A stretch of DNA of 64,000 nt from Parapristionchus giblindavisi (Eukaryota; Nematoda; Chromadorea; Rhabditida; Diplogasteridae), in the NCBI GenBank assembly GCA_943737045.1, contig CALSFV010000205.1, positions 822,001-886,000 on the forward strand. The letters are read 5' to 3'. The notes beneath the pieces are model-generated. The model was given only the letters and a program-made list of their open reading frames with translations. It made no database searches and had not been told where the DNA came from. The position numbers and the translations under genes are program-made. Positions 49,599 through 61,470 of this stretch are shown here, in pieces. The number at the start of each line of letters is the position of its first letter. The stretch's first letter is position 1.

Positions 49599-51355
49599 GG
49601 CTAAATGATACAATGTTGAATTTGAAATGGAGATAGTGAAGTAGTGCAATCAGAATTAAAGAAAGAAAGGGAGATATTGAGAATGTGTTGTTTTGCTGGA
49701 AAAGTTTTCTGAAAAAAAACTGAAATTGTTTTAAAACGATCCAGTATTTCGATTTTGCTATGAAAAAGTCAGTAAACCTAGACCGTCTACCATTATGGGC
49801 ATCTGATGGATGTCTGATACGTCTTTATATAGGCGCGAAGTGATAATTTACACATGGTTTGCGATCCGTTAATCATTTTGTTATTCCATCTCTCACTGTA
49901 ATCTGGCTCGAGATTGTAGACTGGAAAATAATCTGGCTGGAAATCCGCTCATTAAGGATTGTTATCTCTTGTTATAATATGTACATGCATCGACATTATT
50001 ACCACTACTCTGCACACTCATACAACATTCACAGGAAAATAAAGTGTCGCACATAGAACACATTATTTTCCCGAAAGCTAAGCTACATATCAATTGTTAT
50101 AATTTATGCCTGTCCTTATTCGAAGCAACTTCAGTCAACGATCGCAGCTCTGTTTAGTCTCATTATCAACAGAACATTTTTTCCCATAAAATCACTTGAA
50201 AATAACAATTGTTCAGACATCGTTCTCTGAACATTTTTTTTTATTTTGAGACATAATAATTAGCTAATGATATCTGTCATAATACTACTGTAATTATCCA
50301 TGCAGACATAACAAGTTGCGTCAGATGTCAGAATGAGACATTACATATTAATTTCATTTTGAAACCGTAATGTGCAAGCAAATCTAAACCTGTAATTTAA
50401 ATTGTCATAAGTTTAATTGTCAGGCATAGACCGAAAATACTGCCACTTCATTGACAATGTTTTTTTATCGATTTAAAATGTTTTACCTAATTGTTAATGT
50501 AATTGCTTTGTTTGTACACGGTGTACTGGTACCCTATTCTGAAGTAGTGCCAAGATATGAAGTGGGAAAATCAAAAAAAATTGTTCACAAAACTTCACTC
50601 ATAAACAATCTACTCTTGTACATGGGAGAGTTAATTATAAACTTTTATTTTCACATGAAAATGACTGTTGATCATACAGCGTTCTCTGAACATTTTTTTC
50701 TGTTTTGAGATTACATAACAATTAGCTAATGATCTCTCTCATAATGCTACTGTAATTTTCCATGCGGAGATAACAATTTACGTCAGATGCTAGAACGAGA
50801 TGTAACGAAGGCATTTTTAGGCATGGAACATTGCTTGACGGCATCGACGTCATTATTTAGAACCAAGTCGTCGAATTTTGTTGGGTGTTTGGTCCCAAGT
50901 GGAAACCCTGAGAGATCAATGGGATACTGTAGAAAGTTACAGTAGCCAGTGACTACTAACCACACAGTACTGATCGATGATTAGATCAATTCTTATACTA
51001 TATTCAACACTAGACACGGACGTCGACGAAATGTTCCATACTGGCGTCGGATGTCGCGCCGGCGTCGAGTAAATCATCCACGACGTTTGTCAAAACTTTC
51101 GCAACGAAATTATTGCTTTTACTATATTACTCGATGGATACTTCCCGAACGAATTTTGTACTCCGCTCTGGCAACGTTCTCTCGTAGACAAATAAAGCGG
51201 CAGAGTATGGCGAGAGCGGAGAGATTCAAATTACTTCGGGGCGTGCTTTTAAAGAAATTTCCAATTGCAAGAGTCCATTCTTTACTAGCAATATCTTTAT
51301 TAGATAATGTACATTCTACTTAATATATCTGAGAAGAAAAAAAGAAGTGATCCAT
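49599..51355. other. Intergenic region between members A and B
   Basis: AT-rich. Two direct copies of a 120-bp segment (about 50220-50341 and 50681-50803) share GTTCTCTGAACATTTTTTT and ATTAGCTAATGAT. A family-1 copy lies at 51163-51255. An open frame at 50451-50708 begins with a hydrophobic stretch but has no other support. Confidence 0.55.
51163..51255. repeat. Family-1 MITE-like palindrome
   Basis: ACTCCGCTCTGGCAACGTTC, TCTCGTAGACAAATAAAGCG and GGCGAGAGCGGAGAG, ending CTTTTAAAG. Confidence 0.72.
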
Positions 51356-52588
51356 TCATAGGCCGTAGTATGTCTTGTAAGGAGCGCACCTGAATTTATC
51401 GATTTAATTTAATCATTATTCACAATTCGACAGAGCTGAGATAACGACACTAGGAAAAGTCGCTTCAGGTATAATTATCGTACGTGCCTTCCGGTAACTG
51501 TTCTTTCACAAAAAAGCAAATTTTAGCTAGAATTCCTCATTTCATCAGCGAGGTATGATAAAATAATTATAAAATCGCAATACTCACACTCCGGTGAAGT
51601 AGTCGGCACTTAGATGGGCCTTGAAGTTGTCAGACATATCCTCCACGACCTTCTTCGCATCATCGTACTTCTCTTCCTGAAAAGGAACAGTTATGTTGTA
51701 TGCACCTGAAGTGCGCTCGTCGACGTACATTTCGCTCACATCAAAATGACCGCGCACGTCACGAAAATGTAATTTCAGCACCTTTTGGATGCAATAGTTA
51801 TGACGTGGCTACCCCAAAAATAAACAGTAAAATAAAGGAATTTTCAAATTAAATGTTAAAAATTAAATGCATCACTGATTTACAGCTTGCTTGAATATAT
51901 ATTTATGTGCATATTTTAAAATCGATATTGATTCCAGTAGACCCACCCTGGATAGTCTCAGAATATCTCTGACTGCTTTCTGGAACTCTTTGTCATTTTC
52001 GTCATTCAATAACATGCTAACGATTTTGACGCATTCGTCGCATTGAGCTGAAATCGATTAAATAAATCATTTATGTTATTAATTATTTTATTAATGTTAT
52101 TAATTAAGTTATTAATTATTAATTTTTAAATTTTAGTAGTATATAATAGGTGTTACGATAAGCATATCGTGAAATATTGATTAAACATTTTACGATATGC
52201 TTTTCCTAACCCTTCTTATAACAAGAATCAGCGGAACCACTTCATACATATCACAGGCCCGGTGATCCTACGTAAAGTCGATCTAGATTCAGTTATCTTT
52301 ATAAAGTGTTTAATAAAATGGTAAAAAGGATCTCTTGCTTACAAATGTCATGAAAATATTATGGAGAAAAAAACAAAAAAAGAGACTGTTGAAAGCTTCA
52401 CTCCTTTCAGAATTCAGAATGGGACATTCGAATTTTTATCGGGAATAAACGAAGATCACTTTACCGTGTCCGTACCATTGCCAGCCCTCCTGGTACGGGT
52501 TGCCCTCATCTCCGCCCGGGCACAGACCAACGCATACGGTTACCACGAAGACCGAGATGGTGCCAAGGACCAAGATGACCGGCCGCAT
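51356..52588 (-). CDS. Small secreted protein, family member B (124 residues)
   Basis: Exons 52588-52465, 52047-51947, 51808-51782, 51676-51588 and 51389-51356 join to 375 nt. The N-terminus MRPVILVLGTISVFVVTVCV is a signal peptide, then a Gly/Trp-rich stretch. QCDECVKIVSMLLNDENDKE with a later NYCIQK recalls a saposin-like start, but I cannot confirm it. The end (HLSADYFTGVC, APYKTYYGL) matches member C (NLMSNYFTGVC, APIGAFFEAN), and both have a phase-2 last intron inside the GV codon pair. Confidence 0.78.
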
Positions 52589-54222
52589 TCTATCCGGGAA
52601 GTTGTGGGATACTGAACGAGTGAATGAATGACGACTAGACGATTGTTATTGCGGGGGTCGTTAAAGGGTAATCTGCTGTTATCTGCCCAGACAGTGGTCA
52701 ATATTTACAGGTCAATTATGGTTGTTTCGATAATCTTTAAAAAAACCGAAAATTGAATAAGATGTCCATTATCGGAAGCCAAAGTTTGGTGAAAATGGAT
52801 GAAAACACGTGTTGGAGGGATTTTTAGGTCACAAGATGTATATGATTCACGAGAGAAACAATGATGTTGGAGTTATAATATTTATCGTTACTTCTTGTAT
52901 TGATTGAAAAGAATGTAGAAATATTGTAACTTTGACAAATATGTTTCTGGGTGAAGGTTAATGTGAAATACAATCTTCAGAAATGATCCTGTGAACGAAA
53001 CATTGTCAATTATATAATAGAAGAGACAGCTCAATTGCCAATGGGTTTGAATAATCGCGGTCCTGTAAGTCGAGACCAAAATGGATAACCATGAGTCACT
53101 TTCTCCACCCTACTGCGTGGTAAAATGTATTACAAAAAGTTATGAAAATTCAATTCGTAGATATGCGCATTTGACGATGTTGTTATTTCGACAGGCAAAC
53201 GCAGAATTGTAACTATAGTGTAAAATCGTGCACAACATAAGCAGTAAAAGCTTAAAAGTAAAATTTAATTAAAAAAAAACCTAGCGTATTTTGACTGGAG
53301 TGTGGCCAGAGCGTCAAGCGAAACTTGTCTGCGGTATCTCTTTTGTGGTATATCTGATTGTTATTAATTGTGCGTTTTGTATTCTGTTGCATAACATAAC
53401 AGTATACTGTTACTTCTGAAATATTGTTCTCACTACAATATTTTTTATCCGAGTACCTTACCAATTACAACAACCCTTGTGGATATCGCAGAGTACTTTA
53501 CGACTATTGGTCGAAAATAATGAAGGCCACAATCCGCCTATAATGTTTGTTATGACAATATCTGGCGTTATGACTCATAAGAGCGATCAGAGCTACCGTA
53601 CCTTAAAGGGCTCAGTATTTGCAGGAGTGCTACCGTAATCCATGACAATATTTTATTTGTCATCTTCACAAGGGATATACATTCCATCGCTGTATCCTCT
53701 CTGTCAGTTATGATTGGAGACGTTGATGAAATGAAATGTTCATAAACTTACAACGATATTGATTGTGAGTGCTAAATGTCACGAAGATGCAATCTTTGTC
53801 CCAAGGCTCGAGATAAATGTGAGAGGGAGAAATGTGCATACAAGAGAAGAAAGTGTTATTTTTCCTTTCCAAAAATTACTTGTGAACAATGAATGCATCA
53901 ACAGCGATATTTCAGTATTCGTGGAATTATCTTCTACTCATAACACTATTCAAAATCGTCCCAACTCAAAATTAGAACCTATTTGTCCATCAATAACTGC
54001 TAGATGAAGATAGACTTAAATTGAATATATATTATTACTAAAATATACGATCTATAAATAAATGAATGAAATGATGATCTGCACTGAATTTAAATATTAA
54101 AAAAAATTTATTGATATGTCGAGCAACAGTATTTTGTTCAATGACTTGAATATATTACAACTGATAATAATAATAATACTTTTTCCTGTCAGCATAAAGT
54201 ATGCTGAGGGTTGTCAAAGCGA

Positions 54223-54266
54223 CGAAGGATATTACTTGTCACCATATTGACAAGTAATATCCTTCG
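54223..54266. other. Perfect 19-bp hairpin with 6-nt loop
   Basis: CGAAGGATATTACTTGTCA, loop CCATAT, TGACAAGTAATATCCTTCG. Too short and loop-tight for a normal pre-miRNA; could be a small palindromic insertion or a structured RNA element. Confidence 0.8.
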
Positions 54267-54634
54267 GTCTCTGAAATAATTCTTCTCCATTCAAGAAAAC
54301 GTCAAAATATGAACCTTGATAAGAACAGTTAAATAATGCACGAAAATGATACGTTATTCTTGCAATTGGTCTACTTGTCTGAATGAAAATACCGCTCCTG
54401 ATTTTTCAAAGTCTTCTAAGAGTGGACCCAACATGCGATATTTCATCTGTCTAGAATGCATTCAGAAAAACTGTGAAGTTCATCAAACGAAAGATCACAA
54501 ATAAATTCATGTTTTCCTCGTTTCTTTCGCAATGCATCATCCAATCCCTCGATAACTCACACACAACAAGGGCAACTTTCCTCTCTCGGCTGATTACCAA
54601 GGATCATTATCCAACAGGACAATCCATGTGCGCA

Positions 54635-54642
54635 TATATAAG
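54635..54642 (+). promoter_or_regulatory. TATA box of member C
   Basis: TATATAAG lies 60 bases before the ATG at 54702. Position and context fit a core promoter with a short 5' leader. Confidence 0.65.
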
Positions 54643-54701
54643 GGACAATGTGCGAATCTCCAATATTCAGTTGAGCACTACACTCCACTACTTCTTCCAT
54701 A

Positions 54702-55570
54702 ATGAACTCAGCAACACTCGCTGCTCTTCTTCTCGTCGTGGCCGTCTTCACCGCCGAAGCAGCCATGAGCAAGGACGATAGAGGTGATAATATTACTAAA
54801 TTTATAAATACTTTTATTATTATTATTTTTGGAACCCTAATTTGAATTATATGTGCAATTGATAAAAGCTCTATTAAAAATTGTTCTAAATATTTGGTAT
54901 TGTTATCAATCATTATTCCATAATGGACAGAATACTTTAGCGTAGGTGGTCCATGTATATAACAGAGCATAGAGGAAAATCATTATTATTATATTACAGT
55001 ATTGGTATTCTTAAACTAAATTATCCAAATTAATAACAGGAGCAATGGTCCCGAAAAACTGACGAATTTCTAATTTCAGCAAAGTGCATGAGCCAAGTGA
55101 AGGACAAGATTGCGAGTGAGTCGGATGCAGCCCTCAAGGGCAAGGTCGAAACTGCTATCGCTAAGATCACTGTAAGTGTTGCCTAAATGACTTAGTTAAG
55201 TCATGCCTAAGTCATGCCTTAACTGGCTAAGTACTAAGTCAATGTGTTAAGGAATTGCACCAGACCGTAGAGGGACTTACTGATGCGGAGAAGACTAACC
55301 TCATGTCGAACTACTTCACTGGAGTGTAAGTTTTGAACATCTAGAACATGACTTAATTCCTAGGCAAATCGAAAATAATACAGTAGTAGTGATGTGAAAG
55401 TGTTATATTTAAAACTATTTAAAAAGATTAATTGAACCTTATGGGAATTATCCTCAAGAAAGTGAAGTGAATATGAGAAACTGGGAATTGTTAACGTAAT
55501 AAATAAATAAATTCAAGGTAAAACCAATTACAGGTGTGCACCAATCGGAGCCTTCTTCGAAGCTAACTAA
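54702..55570 (+). CDS. Small secreted helical protein, family member C (94 residues)
   Basis: Exons 54702-54783, 55080-55171, 55252-55325 and 55534-55570 sum to 285 nt. MNSATLAALLLVVAVFTAEA is the signal peptide. The mature helical part (KCMSQVKDKIASESDAAL, KGKVETAIAKITELHQTV, EGLTDAEKTNLMSNYF) ends TGVCAPIGAFFEAN. Exon lengths 92 and 37 and the phase-2 last intron match member A. Role unknown; small secreted nematode proteins of this type are often lineage-specific. Confidence 0.85.
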
Positions 55571-56883
55571 ACATCGCCTATTCTTCTATCCCTCAAATTC
55601 ACTAATTTATAATCTTCAATACTTTTCATATCGATAAATATCTTTGATGTTGACTGAAATTGGAAATTGTGAACAGAAAAGGTGATGCCTAATGAAAATT
55701 ATGTATGTCGTCTTCAAAAATCTCGAAATGAAAAGAAAAATGAGTGAGAGAGTGGGCAAAAGGGGAGAGTTGTCTCTGACTTTTCATCATTTTCGCAACT
55801 TTTTCACATTGCATTATCCGTGTGCATATTTGCACCGTTTCATGTTGCGGACAATTTTTGTAGAAACCGAAGGTAAATGTAAAGGTACAACCCGTTATTC
55901 AAGGCACACGAAGTCCTGCGGTTGATCACTGCTAGGCCAGTGATATTTCAAGGCCAATTCAGTCTGGAGGGCCTAATCTCTTCTAGAAACTGAAGAGAAA
56001 CATAAATAATAATAATAATAATAATAACAATATATTTCATTTCTTACAGAGAGATTATTTATGTGGCAAATACATATAAAATATCTTCTTTCCTAGAGTG
56101 GACAGGTTTTTTTTCTACGATCCAGAAATATGATAAAGTTCATTTTTTATTGACAATGAGCGAAAAATAAGTGAAAGAAAAATGTATGTGACAACGACTT
56201 CTAGCAACTACTTTTTCTATGTTTCCTGACAACGATTCTACGTACGAAGTAACGAATGGATTATGTAGCAGTGATGAACTTCGTGTGCCTTGAACAACGG
56301 GTTGTACTTTTACCTTTACTGATGAATAGAATACAGAAACGCTATTGATCTGTAAAGGATCCTCTGGCATGACTCACCTCTTCAATGTGCGAACATGATA
56401 ACGGTGACTATTGATGATAATGATATTGATTGATTAGTGAATGTTCAATACACTTCATTGTTTGTCTTCCCGACTTATCAATCATTTAAAAATATTCATT
56501 TCTTACCTAACTTTCATTCATTCTCTTTCGTTTATTGTGCTCATACTTTGCTTTAATCAATAGCGCTAGACAAAGCAATGTGTAAATCAAGCAAGCAATA
56601 TTGACCGTATAAAATTCACTAAATGTTTATTTTGTACGAGAGTAACCAGCCACAGCCACGATGCCTCTTCTATATTTAGAGAGAAAACGCAAGCGAGATA
56701 GTAGGTAGTTCAGAGAAATAGAGAGAGAGCAATTACACAAGTACAATTTATACGGACAATATTACAATTTTTCAAAATTAAAATTTTCAAATGAAAAAAA
56801 AAACAACAATTTCATTAAATATATATCTTATAATCTATTTATTTTCTCTTTATAATTTATTAAATTAATTTCACAGCTATGGA
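55571..56883. other. Intergenic region with a foldback pair
   Basis: GGTAAATGTAAAGGTACAAC (about 55872) is inverted at about 56315; the arms extend through GTTATTCAAGGCACACGAAG. Arms of about 65 bp are separated by about 330 bp containing (AAT)n. No gene seen. Confidence 0.6.
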
Positions 56884-58429
56884 GATTATGGAGTTCACTA
56901 AGCGTCAAGAATATTCGATTAATAGGAAAGGAATATGTTTCCAAATCTCTCAAGGTTTCGGTGAAATCACAAATGAGTTAATTTTATGTAAGAAGTAATT
57001 CAGATGAATTTGTGCATCACTCTTTTCCAGAACACGATTTCTTGACATGGATGAGAGGGTAGGTCCATTTCTCAACAATAATATTGCAAATTCCATGAAT
57101 ATTTTATTTTTAGAGCAACATATTTAAGATTATTGACTTTAGAATGACCCATACAGAGAAGAGGATTGATTGCGATGGCGTATTCGGATGTGTCGGAAAT
57201 TCGCTGTTCTTCGAAAAGGTTAATTATGTTACCCACATCTTGAGTATGTTCATTAAATTTGCAGGACAACATAATAAAGAAAGCCGAATTAGTAAATAAC
57301 GAAATCGTAATCACTGATTCTGTAAAGGCAAATACACTTTACTTTATTATTTTTCGATATTACATAAATAATAAATGTTACATTTCGCAGATTGGAGGGG
57401 GGAAAAAGTTCTTTCTCAAACCGTATTCCCTCCATTACTTCGTTAATCGTTCCGAAGGTTCATTCGCCATTCAAGTCAACGAAGATTACCGATTGACTAA
57501 GGGACTTAAACTAAATATTCATACTGATTATTTACAGAAATTTTACTTCATGCATGTCCATGAGTAAGATTGTTTTCAAGTTTATTGATTTTTTTTCGAT
57601 ACATAGACAAAGTAGTTGCTATAAATTTATCATAGATGAATTTATAGCAACTACTTTTTCTATGTATCGTACGATGATTCCTCCATTCGTCGTTATGCAT
57701 CTGAATCAAACGAATATATAGAAAACAAAGAATTACCATCGGTATGGTATGATCAAGACTTCGATGGATTCATATTTGAGTGTTTGTAGATAAGCATTAT
57801 AACTGCGATGTTTAGTGATTGGATCTTTTATATGTCTGATGAAGGAATTTTAATAGCAGTGGATATGAATGATCTAACCTATGAAAGTATTAAGACAAAG
57901 TTAGTGACAGTTATTCGAATGAGAACAAATGAAAGAAGGTTATTCAAGCATTGGAGAGGAATCGATTATCGTTGGAATTGATCAGAATGGAATTGTGAAT
58001 GTGCAGATATTACAAAGCGCGTCTTTTTGCCATATATACTCTGCTAAACTACCAGAGAAGTACACAGTAGGTTTAAAGGTACACCCCAAGCTAATTTGGA
58101 ACTCTGCGCTCTGTCCGCACTCTCTCGACTTCTTTGTCTACGAGATTATGCTGCCAGAGCGGAGAGTAAAAAAAGTAAAATAAGCTCGGGGTGTACCATT
58201 TAAACTATGATTTCCTTATGCTCTAATTATTACCATGTATTTTCATAGTCATGCAAACAAGAAGAGAATAGATGAACTTGAAAAGGAAAAGGAAGAGTTG
58301 GGAAGACAACTAGAAGAGAAGAAAAAGACTGAAGCGATGATGGAAGCAAAAATGAATGAATTGCAACTGAAATATACTAAACTACTTATAAAAGTGAGAT
58401 ACATATTCAACCATTTGTCATCAAATTAA
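56884..58429 (+). CDS. Unrecognised multi-exon gene with C-terminal coiled coil (model uncertain)
   Basis: Clear exons with good splice sites are 57115-57219 (MTHTEKRIDCDGVFGCVGNS), 57265-57324 (DNIIKKAELVNNEIVITDS), 57391-57564 (GGGKKFFLKPYSLHYFV and on), 57648-57741 (NYFFYVSYDDSSIRRY) and 57790-57899 (FSDWIFYMSDEGILIAVD). A likely coding stretch follows (57929-58070, SIIVGIDQNGIVNVQ), then a coiled coil at about 58249-58395 (KRIDELEKEKEELGRQLEEK). The 5' end near 56884 and the joins after 57900 do not resolve in phase. The alternating short strands suggest a beta-rich domain; I do not recognise the family. Confidence 0.55.
57597..57669. other. Long hairpin burying a 3' splice site
   Basis: CGATACATAGACAAAGTAGT, TGCTATAAATT pairs with AATTTATAGCA, ACTACTTTTTCTATGTATCG around a loop of about 8 nt. 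The acceptor AG (57646-57647) and the first 22 exon bases lie in the 3' arm. Confidence 0.85.
58072..58204. repeat. Best-preserved family-1 MITE
   Basis: TTTAAAGGTACACCCCAAGC at the left, GCTCGGGGTGTACCATTTAAA at the right, with CGCACTCTCTCGACTTC and CTACGAGATTATGC in the centre. About 130 bp, flanked by TTTAAA-like target sequence. Inserted in or just after coding sequence of the unrecognised gene. Confidence 0.85.
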
Positions 58430-58850
58430 AATCAATACACTATAAATAAAGCAGAATGTCACGATGTTTGTTACCGGCCACGCCCCCTTTCTCTCTCTCT
58501 TCCTTTCAATGTAGTGCTCGGCGTACACCAGACGGGTTTGGTGCGCGATGGAACTGATCAGCGGTGGGCGGGGCTTAGTCGGTTCCAAGCCATACCAAGT
58601 TAGCTAATAAGTCAAGACATCATTACTTAAGTTATAAGTCAAGGATTAAGTTAAGTAAGTAAGGATTAAGTTAAGGCCATAAGGAATAAGTTAAGTACAG
58701 TTAAGTAAACAAAGTGAAATTAAGTCATGCTAACGTAAATTAAGTTAAGGCAAGGTAAGTTAACATTAGTGTTATACGTCATGGTACATATTACTGTAAC
58801 ACAACCAAGCACATCACCGATCACGGTAGGATAAGGAATATGATTATTAG

Positions 58851-59655
58851 CTACCGTAACCCGGTTCGGTGGGTCAGATTAAGTACCGATGGCCAGCTTT
58901 GAGTAAAAATGGTCGTACTAAGCATTATTCGAGTTATATGATTATGCCTATTGTAGACTACCGTAACCCGGTTCGGTGGGTCAGATTAAGTACCGATGGT
59001 CAGCTTTGAGTAAAAATTGTCGTACTAAGCATTATTCGAGCTATATGATTATGCCTATTGTAGACTACCGTAACCCGGTTCGGTGGGTCAGATTAAGTAC
59101 CGATGGTCAGCTTTGAGTAAAAATTGTCGTACTAAGCATTATTCGAGCTATATGATTATGCCTATTGTAGACTACCGTAACCCGGTTCCGTGGGTCAGAT
59201 TAAGTACCGATGGTCAGCTTTGATAAAAATTGTCGTACTAAGCATTATTCGAGTTATATGATTATGCCTATTGTAGACTACCGTAACCCGGTTCGGTGGG
59301 TCAGATTAAGTACCGATGGTCAGCTATGAGTAAAAATTGTCGTACTAAGCATTATTCGAGTTATATGATTATACCTATTGTAGACTACCGTAACCCGGTT
59401 CGGTGGGTCAGATTAAGTACCGATGGTCAGCTTTGAGTAAAAATTGTCGTACTAAGCATTATTCGAGTTATATGATTATGCCTATTGTAGACTACCGTAA
59501 TCCGGTTCGGTGGGTCAGATTAAGTACCGATGGTCAGCTTTGAGTAAAAATTGTCGTACTAAGCATTATTCGAGTTATATGATTATGTATATTGTAGACT
59601 ACCGTAACCCGATTCGGTGGGTCAGAATAAGTACGATTAGTCAGATTTGGTAAAA
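58851..59655 (+). repeat. 107-bp minisatellite, seven to eight units
   Basis: Units start CTACCGTAACCCGGTTCGGT at 58851, 58958, 59065, 59172, 59278, 59385, 59492 and 59599. Each ends AGTTATATGATTATGCCTAT then TGTAGA. Period 107 (106 in one with a deletion). Units are nearly identical, and each carries the TACCGTA motif found elsewhere. Confidence 0.95.
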
Positions 59656-60278
59656 TTCTGTGAAGTCATCGTCAAGTCTCATGCACCTCATTGTCAGATA
59701 GATTCAAAAATACGAAGAAATTCTCAAAAAAAAAACTGCTGATTTTCTACAAACGTCAATAAACATCACACAACCCCCCCCCCCCCAATGGTTTATACCC
59801 AATACTTGAAAATATACATATCATACTTTGCATGATAGAACCTTATCTCTTTACCCCCATTTCGCTCATTATCACACGTTAGTTCAGCCTCTGTAATAGC
59901 AGGGCACCAATGAAATATCGTTTTCCACCGTTGGCAGAATTTTTAGAAAAAAGATTGAATATAAAGAGGGCGCGGCGGATGCCAGACGGGTTTGGTGGGA
60001 TTCATTAGAGAGGATGTGCGTGCGCGATGGCATCCAATGATTGTCTCTATCGCAATCTCCGCCGCGCTACCAAACCTGTCTCAGGTGCGCCGCTCTGTCT
60101 AATGACTATCGTCTCATTATTTCGAAAACACACCAAGGCGCGCACCACTGATTTGGAAAGTCGCAATCAGCATTCCTTTTGCCCCGCTATTCCCATCTCT
60201 TTCACATTTTGAACTAACGTGATCATCGTCTTTATTTGACACTAGGTCGAATGAAAACCGATGAAAAAGAACCGACTA

Positions 60279-60463
60279 CTCTGGTATTTCAAAACTTTAA
60301 GTCTACTTAAAATACGTCACTGACTTTAAGTTTACTTTAAGTTAACTTCAAGTGAGTGACGTCACTTTCTCACTTTAAGTAGACTTGCGTTTCACTTGAA
60401 GTAGACTTACAAGTCTACTTTAAGTGAAAGTGTGAGTAGACTTTAAGTTTTGAAATACCAGAG
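60279..60463. mobile_element. Family-3 TIR element, intact intergenic copy
   Basis: CTCTGGTATTTCAAAACTTT at the left, AAAGTTTTGAAATACCAGAG read inversely at the right, flanked by TA (60277-60278, 60464-60465). Inside are many forward and inverted AAGTCTACTT blocks. It gives the reference ends for the intron-forming copy at 18966. Confidence 0.88.
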
Positions 60464-60929
60464 TATGTGATAAACTTTTGCATACTTTGTCTATTCATTA
60501 GCGTTTGTCTGTTATATGTCAATAGTTAACATCCAGTCGGTTCCTATTCATCGGTTCTCATTCGACATAGTGTCGTTCGTCTAGTAGACGCATAGTGTAT
60601 TCTGTAAGCATTTTAGACGTAGCGGCAGAAAAACGATGAATCTTTTCCACCGCTCGTATGACGGAAATCTTCAACAGATTGTTACTTGATTAGATATATT
60701 ACATTTCACCACAATAAAGGTTTTCGAAAATCAGCCATCAATCTTCTGCATCAAATAACAATTATTTATGACTCTTGTCATTGGTTTTTGTCTACTGCTT
60801 TACGACTACATGGGGCTGCTCATTTACAACTTTACAATTTGTGAGTCAGCTTAACGTATACCTCAAAGTCACCGCCATGTAGACTCGCAGTTTCCCTCTC
60901 ACAGTATACCTCAAAGCAACCGCCAATAG

Positions 60930-61270
60930 GATTCGCTGTTTCCCTCTCCCTCTTCCCCCTTGGATGTTTTAGCACCATTTAATACGCCCTATCCTATCTA
61001 ATTGTCATATTGTTATCTAATCGTTTCTCTCTATCTTTCCCCTAGGATGTTTTAGCGCTATTTGGTATACACTATCCTATCTAATTGTCATATTGTTATC
61101 TAATCGTTTCTCTCTATCTTTCCCCTAGGATGTTTTAGCGCTATTTGGTATACACCATCCTATCTAATTGTCATATTGCTATCTAATCGTCTCTCTCCCT
61201 CTTCCCCTTGGATGTTTTGCGCTATTTAATACGCCCTATCTTATCTAATCGTCATATTCTCATGTAATAG
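60930..61270 (+). repeat. Degenerate tandem repeat of about 105-110 bp
   Basis: Three to four units sharing CTATCCTATCTAATTGTCAT, TTGTTATCTAATCGTTTCTC and GGATGTTTTAGCGCTATTTG. Confidence 0.75.
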
Positions 61271-61470
61271 TCAGTATCCGCGCATCTTTATTTTTATTTC
61301 TATAATTCCTCTTTACGCATTTCTAATCATTATGATCCAGATTTCTACACTTTTCCTATACTCCTTCTTCACACATCATATCTTTTTCCATTTCATAAAA
61401 AAACAATAAAGAACAAGCCTCGCTTAACAAATTCATTTTGGTTCCTTCTTTACTTCTTCCTTCAAACAAT

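Larger units (their letters stand above)
52589..54701. other. Intergenic region between divergent members B and C
   Basis: AT-rich with no supported gene. Contains a perfect 19-bp hairpin (54223-54266) and a TATA box before member C. Confidence 0.55.

Noticed and set aside
50451..50708. 85-codon frame starting with a hydrophobic segment
   Set aside because: Could be a signal peptide, but part overlaps a 120-bp direct repeat and there is no similarity to the nearby secreted family.
51954..52046. Confident saposin-B domain call for member B
   Set aside because: CxxC spacing is suggestive, but the full six-Cys saposin pattern is not present.
57597..57669. microRNA precursor
   Set aside because: The hairpin includes the start of a coding exon and a splice acceptor, and the arms are almost perfectly paired, unlike typical animal pre-miRNAs.
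58851..59655. CRISPR-like array of 107-bp units
   Set aside because: The whole unit is conserved; there are no unique spacers.
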